Shown piece after piece: positions 26,204-34,385 of a stretch of 64,000 bases of DNA. Source of the stretch: Mucilaginibacter rubeus (GTDB lineage: Bacteria; Bacteroidota; Bacteroidia; Sphingobacteriales; Sphingobacteriaceae); contig NZ_BMKD01000008.1 in the NCBI RefSeq assembly GCF_014643835.1, positions 62,001 through 126,000 of the forward strand, given 5' to 3'. Within the stretch, counting starts at the first letter, position 1, and every line of letters begins with the position of its first letter. Both the position numbers and the translations under genes were made by a program. A model generated the notes under the pieces. It saw nothing but the letters and a program-made list of their open reading frames with translations, did no database searches and was not told where the DNA came from.

Positions 26204-27304
26204 ATGCACCTGCAACAGCTGTCAGTTATTAACTTTAAAAATTACGATGAAGCCGAACTGGTTTTCAGCGAGGGGGTTAACGCTTTTACAGGTAATAATG
26301 GCGCCGGCAAAACCAATTTGCTTGATGCTATTCATTACCTGTCGTTATGTAAAAGCTATTTTAACCCGATAGACAGCCAGCAGATTAAACAGGGTACCGA
26401 TTTTTTTATCATCACCGGCATCTTTAATAAAAACAATCAGCCCGAAGCTGTTGCCTGTTCTGTAAAGCGTAATCAAAAGAAACAGTTTAAGCGCAATAAA
26501 AAAGATTATCAGCGCCTGGCTGATCATATCGGACTGTTACCGCTGGTAATGATATCACCAAATGATACCAGTATCATAACCGAAGGTAGCGAAGAGCGCC
26601 GAAAGTTTATCGATAATGTGATATCGCAAACAGATAATCATTATCTGGATGAACTGATTGTTTATAATAAAATTCTTACCAATCGTAACGCGCTTTTAAA
26701 GCAGGTAGCGGATACAGGGCGATATGATGCCGGCTTGTTTGAAGTGATTGATGAGCAACTGAACGCTTCGGGCAATCGAATTTTTGAAAGGCGCCGTGCC
26801 TTTATGGAGGGTTTTGTTACTATATTTAATAAGCATTACAGTTTTTTGAGCGATAATGCCGAGCATGTTGACCTCGTGTATGAATCGCAACTGCTTGCCG
26901 ATGATTTAAATAATTTATTAAAAAAGAGTTTTGACCGTGACAGGGCGTTGGAGCGTACCACGGCGGGCATTCACAAAGATGATCTGCAATTCAATATCCA
27001 TGGTATGGCCATGAAAAAGTTTGGGTCGCAGGGACAGCAAAAGTCATTTTTAATTGCCCTTAAACTTGCTCAATATACTTTTTTATACCAGCAAAAAGGA
27101 TTTAAACCCCTGCTTTTGCTTGATGATATTTTTGACAAACTTGATGATGGCCGGGTTACCAAATTAATGCAAATGGTATCCAACAACGATTTTGGCCAGG
27201 TTTTTATAACCGATACAGGGGTTGAACGTGTTGGAAGCGTTTTTAATAAAATAGGGGTACCTGTTAAACTATTTAAAGTAAAGGGAGGAGCGATTGATGC
27301 GTAA
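26204..27304 (+). CDS. recF: DNA replication and repair protein RecF
   Basis: This 366-residue SMC-like ATPase loads RecA at gaps together with RecO and RecR. The Walker A site is GNNGAGKT (residues 30-37), the ABC-type signature is FGSQGQQKSFLIALKLAQ, and Walker B is LLLLDDIFDKLDDGR. The N-terminus MHLQQLSVINFKNYDEAEL is typical and fixes the start. The stop overlaps the start of the DUF721 gene by 8 bases, and this recF-DUF721 pair is common in the phylum. The mRNA leader appears extremely short. Confidence 0.97.
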   Translation: MHLQQLSVINFKNYDEAELVFSEGVNAFTGNNGAGKTNLLDAIHYLSLCKSYFNPIDSQQIKQGTDFFIITGIFNKNNQPEAVACSVKRNQKKQFKRNKKDYQRLADHIGLLPLVMISPNDTSIITEGSEERRKFIDNVISQTDNHYLDELIVYNKILTNRNALLKQVADTGRYDAGLFEVIDEQLNASGNRIFERRRAFMEGFVTIFNKHYSFLSDNAEHVDLVYESQLLADDLNNLLKKSFDRDRALERTTAGIHKDDLQFNIHGMAMKKFGSQGQQKSFLIALKLAQYTFLYQQKGFKPLLLLDDIFDKLDDGRVTKLMQMVSNNDFGQVFITDTGVERVGSVFNKIGVPVKLFKVKGGAIDA

Positions 27305-27587
27305 AACCAACGACAAAACACTTAAGGAAGCTATTGAGCAAATGCTTAATGTGTATAAGATCAAGCGGCGTTTTGACGAAACCGGTGTAATTACTGCCTG
27401 GCCCGACCTGGTAGGCAAATCAGTAGCCAATCGCACCAAAGAGTTATTTGTGCGCGATAAGAAATTATTCCTGCGGATAGAATCGTCAGTAATAAAAAAT
27501 GAATTGATGCTGATGCGCAGCCAGATAATTGAAAAGATAAATAACGAAGCTAAAAGTGTGCTTGTTGAGGAAATTATCTTCCTCTAA
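27297..27587 (+). CDS. DUF721 domain protein
   Basis: This 96-residue cytoplasmic protein of the DUF721 (DciA-like) family has KEAIEQMLNVYKIKRRFDETG, ITAWPDLVGKSVANRT, and FLRIESSVIKNELMLMRSQI. Some relatives (DciA) help load the replicative helicase, but here the function is not established. The ATG lies inside the last codons of recF (8-base overlap), after GGGAGGAG, a strong ribosome-binding site, so translation is likely coupled. The last 14 bases overlap a small gene on the other strand. Confidence 0.85.
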   Translation: MRKTNDKTLKEAIEQMLNVYKIKRRFDETGVITAWPDLVGKSVANRTKELFVRDKKLFLRIESSVIKNELMLMRSQIIEKINNEAKSVLVEEIIFL

Positions 27588-27771
27588 GCATGCGTAAGCT
27601 GTTATGCTTTAATTTGATATCATCCGTAAGCTTTGAATAAGCAAGAATGAACAGACCGGGAATGATAAGCGCGAGCTGGGCTTCGGGGTGTGTTCTGTAA
27701 AGCATTAGTGATCCAATAACCAACATTACCAATATAAGTACGTAAAATATGTATTTGAATAATGGTTTCAT
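27574..27771 (-). CDS. Small two-helix membrane protein
   Basis: This 65-residue protein has two hydrophobic segments, YIFYVLILVMLVIGSLMLY and LALIIPGLFILAYS, and a basic tail. The function is unknown. Its stop lies 14 bases inside the convergent DUF721 gene. It has no close neighbour upstream on the same strand except ndk about 150 bases away. I rate it as a likely real gene because of its coherent membrane topology. Confidence 0.55.
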   Translation of the reverse strand: MKPLFKYIFYVLILVMLVIGSLMLYRTHPEAQLALIIPGLFILAYSKLTDDIKLKHNSLRMLRGR

Positions 27772-27871
27772 GTTTTGTGATATTATTGGTTGATTAAAAT
27801 ATGTAATATTGTTTAGGTGAATATTGTAAAGTTACAAAAGATGTAACCATAATTACAAAAAAAACGTAAAA

Positions 27872-27913
27872 ATTTCGGGCGTAACTTTTAGTTTACGTAA
27901 TTACACCCGAAAT
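27872..27913 (-). terminator. Hairpin after ndk
   Basis: The arms ATTTCGGGcGTAA and TTACaCCCGAAAT pair with one bulge. It lies 8 bases downstream of the ndk stop, with A/T-rich DNA beyond it, so it can serve as the ndk terminator. Confidence 0.6.
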
Positions 27914-27920
27914 AAGTTAC

Positions 27921-28340
27921 TTAAAACCTTTCAAAAGCCGAGAAAAAGAAGCTTCCTTCAATGTCGGCATTCTCGTCAGAGTCTGAGCCATGAACGGCAT
28001 TTTCACCAATTGATCTTGCATACAGGTTACGGATGGTACCTTCAGCGGCATCGGCCGGGTTAGTGGCCCCGATCAGTTTACGGAATTCGGCAATAGCGTT
28101 GTCTTTTTCAAGAATAGCTGCTACAATAGGGCCCGATGACATAAATTCAACCAATCCATTATAAAAAGGACGTTCTTTGTGCACTTCATAAAACTGGCCC
28201 GCTTTTTCGGCAGATAATTTAGTGTATTTAAGCGCCACGATTTTAAAGCCGTTTTTGGTAATAATGTCTAAAATAGCACCGATATGCCCGTCTGCAACGG
28301 CATCAGGCTTTATCATGGTAAATGTTCTGTTGTTTTTCAT
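27921..28340 (-). CDS. ndk: Nucleoside diphosphate kinase
   Basis: This 139-residue cytoplasmic enzyme transfers phosphate between nucleoside di- and triphosphates through a phospho-histidine. It has [19 protein letters not shown] at the start, [15 protein letters not shown] (nucleotide site) and active-site [15 protein letters not shown]. Length is normal. On the minus strand a TATTTTTG box (28455-28448) could be the promoter, with a leader of about 100 bases. It is divergent from nrnA. Confidence 0.97.
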   Translation of the reverse strand: MKNNRTFTMIKPDAVADGHIGAILDIITKNGFKIVALKYTKLSAEKAGQFYEVHKERPFYNGLVEFMSSGPIVAAILEKDNAIAEFRKLIGATNPADAAEGTIRNLYARSIGENAVHGSDSDENADIEGSFFFSAFERF

Positions 28341-28447
28341 TGAAATAATTGTTTCTTTTTTGGGTTATTAATAGATTAAATGCCTTTGTTACGTTAGTTT
28401 TAAAATATAAGCTTACTGATGCTTATGATAACATTTAAAATTTGCGG

Positions 28448-28455
28448 CAAAAATA
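28448..28455 (-). promoter_or_regulatory. -7 box (TATTTTTG) upstream of ndk
   Basis: It fits TAnnTTTG on the minus strand, about 107 bases before the ndk start. There is no clear -33 box. Confidence 0.35.
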
Positions 28456-28522
28456 GGCTTTTGTTACTGTAAGATAAAGCTTTTTGAATTAAATTAGATG
28501 GTTTGTATTTCATTTATTTATT

Positions 28523-28530
28523 TAGCTTTG
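28523..28530 (+). promoter_or_regulatory. -7 box (TAGCTTTG) for nrnA
   Basis: TAGCTTTG fits TAnnTTTG, 20 bases before ATG 28551. A TTTG at 28502-28505 lies 17 bases upstream and could be the -33 box. Confidence 0.55.
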
Positions 28531-28550
28531 CAACTCTTTTTTAAGAATTG

Positions 28551-29561
28551 ATGTTAGATTTAGCTTCGCTTACTGACCTTTTAACGAAACCTCAAAAAAT
28601 AGTGATCACTACCCATCATAAACCTGATGGTGATGCTATGGGTTCGTCATTAGGCTTATATAATTATTTGATACAGCAGGGCCATCATGCCAGGGTTATT
28701 GCCCCTACAGATTATCCTGACTTTTTAAGCTGGCTGCCGGGTAACGAGAATGTTATTATTTATACCGAGCACCGCGAAGAAGCTGCCGCCCTGATAGCAG
28801 ATGCGAAACTTATATTTTGCCTCGACTTTAATGCGCTGAGTCGTATCAATGACATGGGCGAGCTGGTTGGCGAGAGTAATGCCTATAAGATCATGGTCGA
28901 TCATCACCTGGAGCCTGCCGATTTTGACGATTACAGGCACTGGGATATCAATGCCTGTGCTACTGCGCAGTTGGTATATGATTTTATAGTAAACGAGCTT
29001 CACCACAAAGAACTTGTAAATAAGGATGTGGCAACCTGCCTTTATACAGGTATTATGACCGATTCGGCTTCATTCAGGCTTCCCAACACTACATCCGGAG
29101 TTCATCGCATAGTTGCCGATTTGATAGATGCCGGTGCGGTTAACTGGCGCATTCATGAGTTGGTGTATAATAGCGCATCTGAAAACAGGCTGCGCTTTTT
29201 AGGCCATTGCCTGGCTAATTGCCTGGAGGTGTTGCCCGAATTTAATACAGCTATAATTGCAGTTAACAAACATGACCTGGAACGTTTTGATGTTGAAACA
29301 GGCGACACAGAAGGTGTGGTAAATTATGCATTATCGATGGCAAGCATCCGTTTGGCTGCTTTCATAGTTGAACGAAGCGACAGGGTAAAACTTTCATTAC
29401 GCTCAAAAGGCGAGTTCCCGGCCAACGAGATTTGCAAAAAATACTTTAATGGCGGCGGTCACCGCAATGCGGCCGGTGGTCATTCTGAGGATAGCCTTGA
29501 ACAGGTTATACAACAATTTAAACAAATTTTACCCGAATATAAAAAACTATTAATACAGTAA
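28551..29561 (+). CDS. nrnA: DHH-family phosphoesterase (NrnA-like oligoribonuclease / pAp phosphatase)
   Basis: This 336-residue cytoplasmic enzyme has an N-terminal DHH domain with THHKPDGDAMGSSLG and MVDHHLEPADFDDY (metal-binding), and a C-terminal DHHA1 domain with KKYFNGGGHRNAAGGH. NrnA degrades short oligoribonucleotides and dephosphorylates pAp; the family also contains c-di-AMP-linear dinucleotide hydrolases. The start is taken at ATG 28551 although TTG 28548 precedes it. The FKBP gene starts 7 bases downstream, so the two are in one operon. Confidence 0.9.
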   Translation: MLDLASLTDLLTKPQKIVITTHHKPDGDAMGSSLGLYNYLIQQGHHARVIAPTDYPDFLSWLPGNENVIIYTEHREEAAALIADAKLIFCLDFNALSRINDMGELVGESNAYKIMVDHHLEPADFDDYRHWDINACATAQLVYDFIVNELHHKELVNKDVATCLYTGIMTDSASFRLPNTTSGVHRIVADLIDAGAVNWRIHELVYNSASENRLRFLGHCLANCLEVLPEFNTAIIAVNKHDLERFDVETGDTEGVVNYALSMASIRLAAFIVERSDRVKLSLRSKGEFPANEICKKYFNGGGHRNAAGGHSEDSLEQVIQQFKQILPEYKKLLIQ

Positions 29562-29568
29562 AAAAGTA

Positions 29569-30546
29569 ATGATGAAAAGAAAACTGATGTTTCTGTCACT
29601 TGCGGCTATTGGATTTGCAAGTTGCAACGGTGGGTTTAAGCAAGGCGAAGGTGGCTTGCTTTATAATATCCACACCTCAAAAGGCAATCCTAAAGTTAAG
29701 GAAGGTGACTTTATGACACTGAACATGATCCTCAAAACCGATAAGGATTCAATTATCAATAACTCTTATGATAACGGCCAGCCTATACCAACGCTGATGC
29801 CTAAACCTCAAACCAAAGGTGATATTGTTTCTGGCTTAGCATTATTGGGCGAAGGTGATAGCGCCACCTTTAAAATTGCTGCTGATTCGGTATTTAAAGG
29901 CGGTCAGCAACGCCCGCCGGGCTTTAAAGGTAAATACCTGGTTTATACTATTAAAATTGAAAAGGTAGTTGCTAAAGGCGCACTTACCGAGCAAGTTTTC
30001 CGCGATCGCGTTACCCAATACATGAAAGGTCAAACCGACGCCCTTAAAGGTAAAGAGCCTGCTAAGATCCAGGGTTACCTGGATGCACATAAAGACCTGA
30101 AATTTGTAAAAACTGCATCAGGCTTAAATTATGCAGTTACTACACCAGGCAGTGGTGCTAACGTAGCAGTAGGTGATACAGCAGTAATTAATTATACTTT
30201 GAGGCTTGTTACTGGCAAAGTTTTGGAAACAAGTGTTAAAGCGGTAGCTGTAAAAGAAAAGATGCAGATCAACCCAATGAACCCTTATCAACCTATTCGC
30301 ATTCCGGTAGGTGAAGGTAAAGTGATCAAAGGCTGGGACGAAGCTTTTCAATTGTTTAATAAAGGGACTAAAGCGATGTTGGTTATTCCATCATCATTAG
30401 GTTATGGCGATCAGGGAAGCCAGCAAATGCAGCCTTATACGCCGCTTGTATTTGAAGTTGAGCTGGTAAATATCATCCACCCAAATCCAAATGCACCAAA
30501 ACCGGTTGCACCGCAAATGCAAATGCCAACCCCGACGACTAAATAG
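29569..30546 (+). CDS. FKBP-type peptidyl-prolyl isomerase lipoprotein
   Basis: This 325-residue lipoprotein has lipobox GFASC near residue 19. The mature part holds two FKBP-like folds. The N-terminal one (about 25-130) is degenerate, with few catalytic residues. The C-terminal one (about 190-310) has DTAVINYTLRLVTGKVLETS, GEGKVIKGWDEAFQLFNKG and SSLGYGDQGSQ, and looks catalytic. An insert of about 20 residues sits between the TGKVLETS strand and the IRIPVGEGKV strand. Such proteins help fold envelope proteins; the gliding factor GldI is a relative. The C-terminus is proline- and methionine-rich. A paralogue follows directly. Confidence 0.9.
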   Translation: MMKRKLMFLSLAAIGFASCNGGFKQGEGGLLYNIHTSKGNPKVKEGDFMTLNMILKTDKDSIINNSYDNGQPIPTLMPKPQTKGDIVSGLALLGEGDSATFKIAADSVFKGGQQRPPGFKGKYLVYTIKIEKVVAKGALTEQVFRDRVTQYMKGQTDALKGKEPAKIQGYLDAHKDLKFVKTASGLNYAVTTPGSGANVAVGDTAVINYTLRLVTGKVLETSVKAVAVKEKMQINPMNPYQPIRIPVGEGKVIKGWDEAFQLFNKGTKAMLVIPSSLGYGDQGSQQMQPYTPLVFEVELVNIIHPNPNAPKPVAPQMQMPTPTTK

Positions 30547-30563
30547 TTATCATGTTTTACAAA

Positions 30564-30600
30564 GCCTTTCCTGCTTAAAACAGGAAAGGCTTTTTTATTT
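30564..30600 (+). terminator. Rho-independent terminator between the two FKBP genes
   Basis: A 10-bp perfect stem (GCCTTTCCTG with CAGGAAAGGC) and 7-base loop, followed by TTTTTTATTT. It lies between two paralogues, so the second may have its own promoter or be read through. Confidence 0.85.
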
Positions 30601-30607
30601 ATAACTT

Positions 30608-31600
30608 ATGAAAAAACATATTTTTTCTTTTTTATTGCCGGCGCTTTCCGCGCTTGCTTTAAATGCAGGTGCGCAAACGGTTGGTTTGCAGAAAACCGCT
30701 AAAGGCGCGCTTTACCAGATCTATACTGCTAACCCGGGCAACAAAGCTAAGATCAACGATGTGCTTACTTTTAACTTTATCCAGAAAACCGATAAAGATT
30801 CAGTACTGTTCAGTAGTTATAAGGCAGGGCATCCCGTACAAGCCCAGGTGCAGGCCTCGCAAAATGTAGGCGACCTGATGGAAATATTCCCGCTGCTTGC
30901 AGCAAAAGACAGTGCCCTGGTTAAAATTCCAACCGATTCGGTATTTGTTGGTCATGAAGAAGCCCGTCCGCCATTTTTACCTAAAGGCAGCTTTCTTACT
31001 TTTATTTTAAAGATAGAGAAGGTTCAATCGTTAAATGATGCCATTGCCGAAAGGAATGCAGGCCTTGAAAAACTAAAACAAGCTGAAACAGCCGACAGAG
31101 AAAGCTATATTACGGCACATGGTCTTAAACCTGTTACTACAGCTTCAGGCTTAAAATACGTGATAACCAGCCCAACAACCAAAAGAAAGCCACTTAACGG
31201 CGATACCGTGCTGGTAAATTATACCGGAAAGTTGCTTAACGGTAAACTGTTTGATACCAGTATTGAAGCTAACGCCAAAGCGGCGGGTATACAACAACCA
31301 GGTCGTCCGTATGAGCCTATAAGCGTTGTTTTAGGCGAGCACAGGGTAATATCAGGTTGGGATGAAGGTTTGCTTTTATTAAATGAAGGTTCAAAAGCAA
31401 CATTTATCATTCCTTCAAATCTTGCCTACGGCGAACGTCCTTACGGATCCGAAATCCCCGGATACAGCACATTGGTATTCGATATCGAACTGGTAAAAGT
31501 AAAACCAGGCAAACATGCCGCGGTTACCCCGAAACCGGCTGCTGGTAAAGCTCCACTAAAAAAAGCCGGCACAAAGAAACCGGCCGCTAAAAAGAACTGA
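30608..31600 (+). CDS. FKBP-type peptidyl-prolyl isomerase, secreted, basic tail
   Basis: This 330-residue paralogue of the gene before it has a signal peptide ending LNAGAQ (signal peptidase I, no lipobox). It shows the same two-domain plan: a degenerate FKBP-like N-terminal half and a C-terminal half with DTVLVNYTGKLLNGKLFDTS, GEHRVISGWDEGLLLLNEGS and SNLAYGERPYGSE. The C-terminal 25 residues are lysine/proline/alanine-rich (KPAAGKAPLKKAGTKK), a disordered basic tail. The duplication looks old because the sequences have diverged. Likely periplasmic. Confidence 0.9.
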   Translation: MKKHIFSFLLPALSALALNAGAQTVGLQKTAKGALYQIYTANPGNKAKINDVLTFNFIQKTDKDSVLFSSYKAGHPVQAQVQASQNVGDLMEIFPLLAAKDSALVKIPTDSVFVGHEEARPPFLPKGSFLTFILKIEKVQSLNDAIAERNAGLEKLKQAETADRESYITAHGLKPVTTASGLKYVITSPTTKRKPLNGDTVLVNYTGKLLNGKLFDTSIEANAKAAGIQQPGRPYEPISVVLGEHRVISGWDEGLLLLNEGSKATFIIPSNLAYGERPYGSEIPGYSTLVFDIELVKVKPGKHAAVTPKPAAGKAPLKKAGTKKPAAKKN

Positions 31601-31608
31601 TAGAAGAA

Positions 31609-31637
31609 ACCTCTCGCCAAAAGCGGGAGGTTTTTTG
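31609..31637 (+). terminator. Rho-independent terminator
   Basis: A 9-bp stem with one T-G pair (ACCTCTCGC with GCGGGAGGT) and 5-base loop, followed by TTTTTTGTTG. Confidence 0.8.
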
Positions 31638-31711
31638 TTGGTAGTCGTCAGGTAATTAATTGAAGTATCGATACTTTACCGCTATAAATTCGTTATTAAG
31701 TATTCAAGGTT

Positions 31712-31719
31712 TATTTTTG
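31712..31719 (+). promoter_or_regulatory. -7 box (TATTTTTG) directly before tatD
   Basis: TATTTTTG fits TAnnTTTG and ends 4 bases before the ATG at 31724, implying a nearly leaderless mRNA. Confidence 0.5.
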
Positions 31720-31723
31720 CAGC

Positions 31724-32491
31724 ATGGTTTTAACCGACACGCACACCCATCAATACTACGAAACCATTCCTGAAAAACGCGCCGCGTTAATGCAGCGTTG
31801 TATCGATAATAACATTACCCGTTTATTTTTACCCAATGTTGATGCGGCTTCCGTTCCGTTGGTTTATGGTTTGGCGAAGGAGTATCCTCAATATTGCTAC
31901 CCGATGCTGGGCTTACACCCTTGTGATGTAAAGGAGAATTGGGAAGAAGAACTTTCGGCCATCATGAATGCCCATCAGCAAAATAAGATCTATGCCATCG
32001 GCGAGATAGGTATTGACCTGTATTGGGATAAAACGCATTTAAAGGAACAGGTAGATGCGTTTGTAAAACAGATCAACTGGGCCAAAAGCCTTGATCTGGC
32101 CATTGTGATCCACTGTCGCGATGCATTTGATGAGGTATATGAGGTGCTGAAGCAGGAAGCGGATGAAAAGTTACGGGGTATTTTTCATTGTTTTGGAGGT
32201 ACTGTTGAGCAAGCCCAAAAAGTGATCGACCTTAATTTTTACCTGGGCATAGGTGGGGTAGTTACCTACAAAAACTCGGGGCTTGATAAAGTAATACCGG
32301 AAATTGACCTTAAACATATCGTTTTAGAAACAGATTCTCCGTACCTTACGCCTGTTCCGTTCAGGGGTAAACCTAACGAAAGCTCGTACCTGGTATATAT
32401 AGCCCAAAAGGTAGCAGAGCTTCACCAAACAAGCCTTGAAAAAGTGGCAGAGGTCACTACCGAAAATTCCAGGCTTGTATTCGGAATTTAA
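31724..32491 (+). CDS. tatD: TatD-family metal-dependent hydrolase (DNase-like)
   Basis: This 255-residue cytoplasmic metal hydrolase has a TIM-barrel motif series: HTH pair (TDTHTHQYY), GEIGIDLYWD, VIHCRDAFDE, FHCFGGTVEQ and ETDSPYLTPVPFRGKPNES. TatD proteins act as 3'-5' DNA exonucleases in repair or DNA degradation. Several subfamilies share the signature, so naming beyond the family is uncertain. It precedes ansA by 37 bases on the same strand. Confidence 0.9.
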   Translation: MVLTDTHTHQYYETIPEKRAALMQRCIDNNITRLFLPNVDAASVPLVYGLAKEYPQYCYPMLGLHPCDVKENWEEELSAIMNAHQQNKIYAIGEIGIDLYWDKTHLKEQVDAFVKQINWAKSLDLAIVIHCRDAFDEVYEVLKQEADEKLRGIFHCFGGTVEQAQKVIDLNFYLGIGGVVTYKNSGLDKVIPEIDLKHIVLETDSPYLTPVPFRGKPNESSYLVYIAQKVAELHQTSLEKVAEVTTENSRLVFGI

Positions 32492-32528
32492 AATTGTTTA
32501 ATATTTATATACAGCATAAACTTAATTA

Positions 32529-33551
32529 ATGAGCCAAATTTTGATCATCTATACTGGAGGGACAATAGGTATGATGAGTGATCCGGTTACAAAGGTGCTC
32601 AAGCCTATCAACTTTGAGCAGATAATGGATAACGTGCCCGAGCTTGAAAAGCTTAACTGCCGTATCAAAGTACACTCGTTTGATGAGATCATTGATTCAT
32701 CAAACATGAACCCTGAAATCTGGAGCGAGCTGGCCGGTTTGATCCAGTCAAACTATCATGATAATGATGGTTTTGTGATTTTGCACGGCTCGGATACGAT
32801 GGCATATACCGCGTCGGCATTAAGTTTTATGTTAGAAAACTTAGGCAAGCCCATTATTTTCACAGGCTCGCAATTGCCGATAAGCGCCATCCGTACTGAT
32901 GCAAAGGAAAACCTGATGACGGCTATTGAAATAGCTAAAGCTAAAAAGAATGACCGCGCCCGCGTGCCCGAGGTTTGTATCTATTTTGACTATAAACTGT
33001 TCCGTGGTAACAGGGCTTTTAAATATAATTCATCAAAGTTTGAGGCTTTCCGCTCGCCAAACTATCCTATATTGGCCGAATCGGGCGTTCATTTACGCTT
33101 TAGTGCGAACGATATCAGGCTGCCTGAAGACGAAAGCTCGTTAATTGTACACAATAACCTGGTGAATGATGTGGGCGTATTGAAGTTATACCCGGGCATA
33201 AGCCCTAAAGTGGTTGAGAACATTTTAAGCGCCGATGTGCGGGGTATAGTAATGGAAACCTTTGGGGCCGGTAATACCACAACCGACAGTTGGTTTATTG
33301 ATTTGCTTAAAAACGCTATCGACAGCGGTAAGGTAATCCTTGATATTTCGCAATGTAAGGTAGGTACGGTTGAACTCGGCCGTTACGAAACCAGCAAACA
33401 CCTCAAAGATATCGGCGTAGCCAACGGCTATGACATGACTTTTGAATCGGCTGTTACCAAAATGATGTACCTGCTGGGCCAAAGCGATGATCCCTTGCAG
33501 GTAAAAGAATGGCTGGAAACGGATTTGAGAGGCGAGATTACGGTATCGTAA
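32529..33551 (+). CDS. ansA: Type I L-asparaginase
   Basis: This 340-residue cytoplasmic enzyme hydrolyses asparagine to aspartate and ammonia. The first catalytic threonine is in IYTGGTIGMM, the second in FVILHGSDTMAYTA. Conserved ITGSQLPISAIRTDAKEN-like segment (FTGSQLPISAIRTDAKENL) and FRGNRAFKYNSSKFEAF-type elements match the family. No signal peptide, consistent with type I. The family is a homodimer or tetramer. It is next to tatD, probably co-transcribed. Confidence 0.95.
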   Translation: MSQILIIYTGGTIGMMSDPVTKVLKPINFEQIMDNVPELEKLNCRIKVHSFDEIIDSSNMNPEIWSELAGLIQSNYHDNDGFVILHGSDTMAYTASALSFMLENLGKPIIFTGSQLPISAIRTDAKENLMTAIEIAKAKKNDRARVPEVCIYFDYKLFRGNRAFKYNSSKFEAFRSPNYPILAESGVHLRFSANDIRLPEDESSLIVHNNLVNDVGVLKLYPGISPKVVENILSADVRGIVMETFGAGNTTTDSWFIDLLKNAIDSGKVILDISQCKVGTVELGRYETSKHLKDIGVANGYDMTFESAVTKMMYLLGQSDDPLQVKEWLETDLRGEITVS

Positions 33552-33610
33552 ATTCATCGATTACTGTTGTACTGAATATGAAAATTTGACAGATTTTAAC
33601 GCGAGGCCTT

Positions 33611-33648
33611 TGAAGACTTACGAAGTTTTTGAAACTTCGTAAGTCTGG
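33611..33648. repeat. 38-bp hairpin repeat, copy 2
   Basis: A perfect 15-bp stem (33614-33628 with 33632-33646) around a 3-base loop. It is 32/38 identical to copy 1 at 18491-18528. It lies between convergent ansA and the LytTR gene. Confidence 0.85.
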
Positions 33649-33677
33649 ATTGGTTAATAAGGATGTTCATGTAAGAT

Positions 33678-34385
33678 TTAAAATATCCTTCTATTAATAA
33701 GCTTCATAAAACTATCTTTAAATTTTTCGCTTACAGGGATGTGTTTATCCGCAATATAAATATGGTTGTCCTGAATTTTTACCAGTTGTTTGGTATTTAC
33801 AATATAAGAGTTGTGTACCCGCACAAAGGGGGCCGAAAGCTGCTCTTCAATATCCTTGAGCCTGCGGTAAATTAATAGCTGTTCCTGGCTGGTAACAAGC
33901 CGTACATATTCCTTTTCGCCTTCAAAGTATAAGATCTCGTCCAGTAGGATCCTGCGTAACACCTTGCCCGATTTTATAAAGAAATAGCCCTCATTAACCG
34001 GGGTTTGTTGCATCACCGGTTCGGACTTGCCAAAATACGCTTCAATCTTTTGCATGGCTGCCAGGAAGCGTTTCAGTGTGATTGGTTTCAGCAGATAATC
34101 AATAGTTTGATAGGTATAGCTTTCGGCAGCATATTCTGAATAGGCAGTAGTAAACACAATTTTGGTTTGCGGTGGAAGCAAGCCTGCCAGCTCCATGCCC
34201 GTTAATTGCGGCATGTTGATATCCAAGAAAATAAAATCAACCTTATTGGTTTTTAAAAAAGCCAGTGCCTCAAGCGCGTTATAACATTTGGCTTTAAGCT
34301 GCCACTGCGTACTTTGCTGCACCAGGATCTCCAGCAGGTTAACCGCGTTAGGTTCGTCATCAATTATGATACAGCTTAAATTCAT
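33678..34385 (-). CDS. LytTR-family response regulator
   Basis: This 235-residue cytoplasmic regulator has an N-terminal receiver domain (residues 1-115) with the phospho-acceptor in DFIFLDINMPQLTG, TAYSEYAAESY, and conserved LLKPITLKRF. The C-terminal LytTR DNA-binding domain (about 130-235) has YFIKSGKVLRRILLDEILYFEGE, FVRVHNSYIVNTKQL and HIPVSEKFKDSF. It is cotranscribed with the LytS-type kinase through a 4-base ATGA overlap. It regulates a target through direct repeats, and a candidate site lies upstream of the kinase gene. Confidence 0.95.
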   Translation of the reverse strand: MNLSCIIIDDEPNAVNLLEILVQQSTQWQLKAKCYNALEALAFLKTNKVDFIFLDINMPQLTGMELAGLLPPQTKIVFTTAYSEYAAESYTYQTIDYLLKPITLKRFLAAMQKIEAYFGKSEPVMQQTPVNEGYFFIKSGKVLRRILLDEILYFEGEKEYVRLVTSQEQLLIYRRLKDIEEQLSAPFVRVHNSYIVNTKQLVKIQDNHIYIADKHIPVSEKFKDSFMKLINRRIF

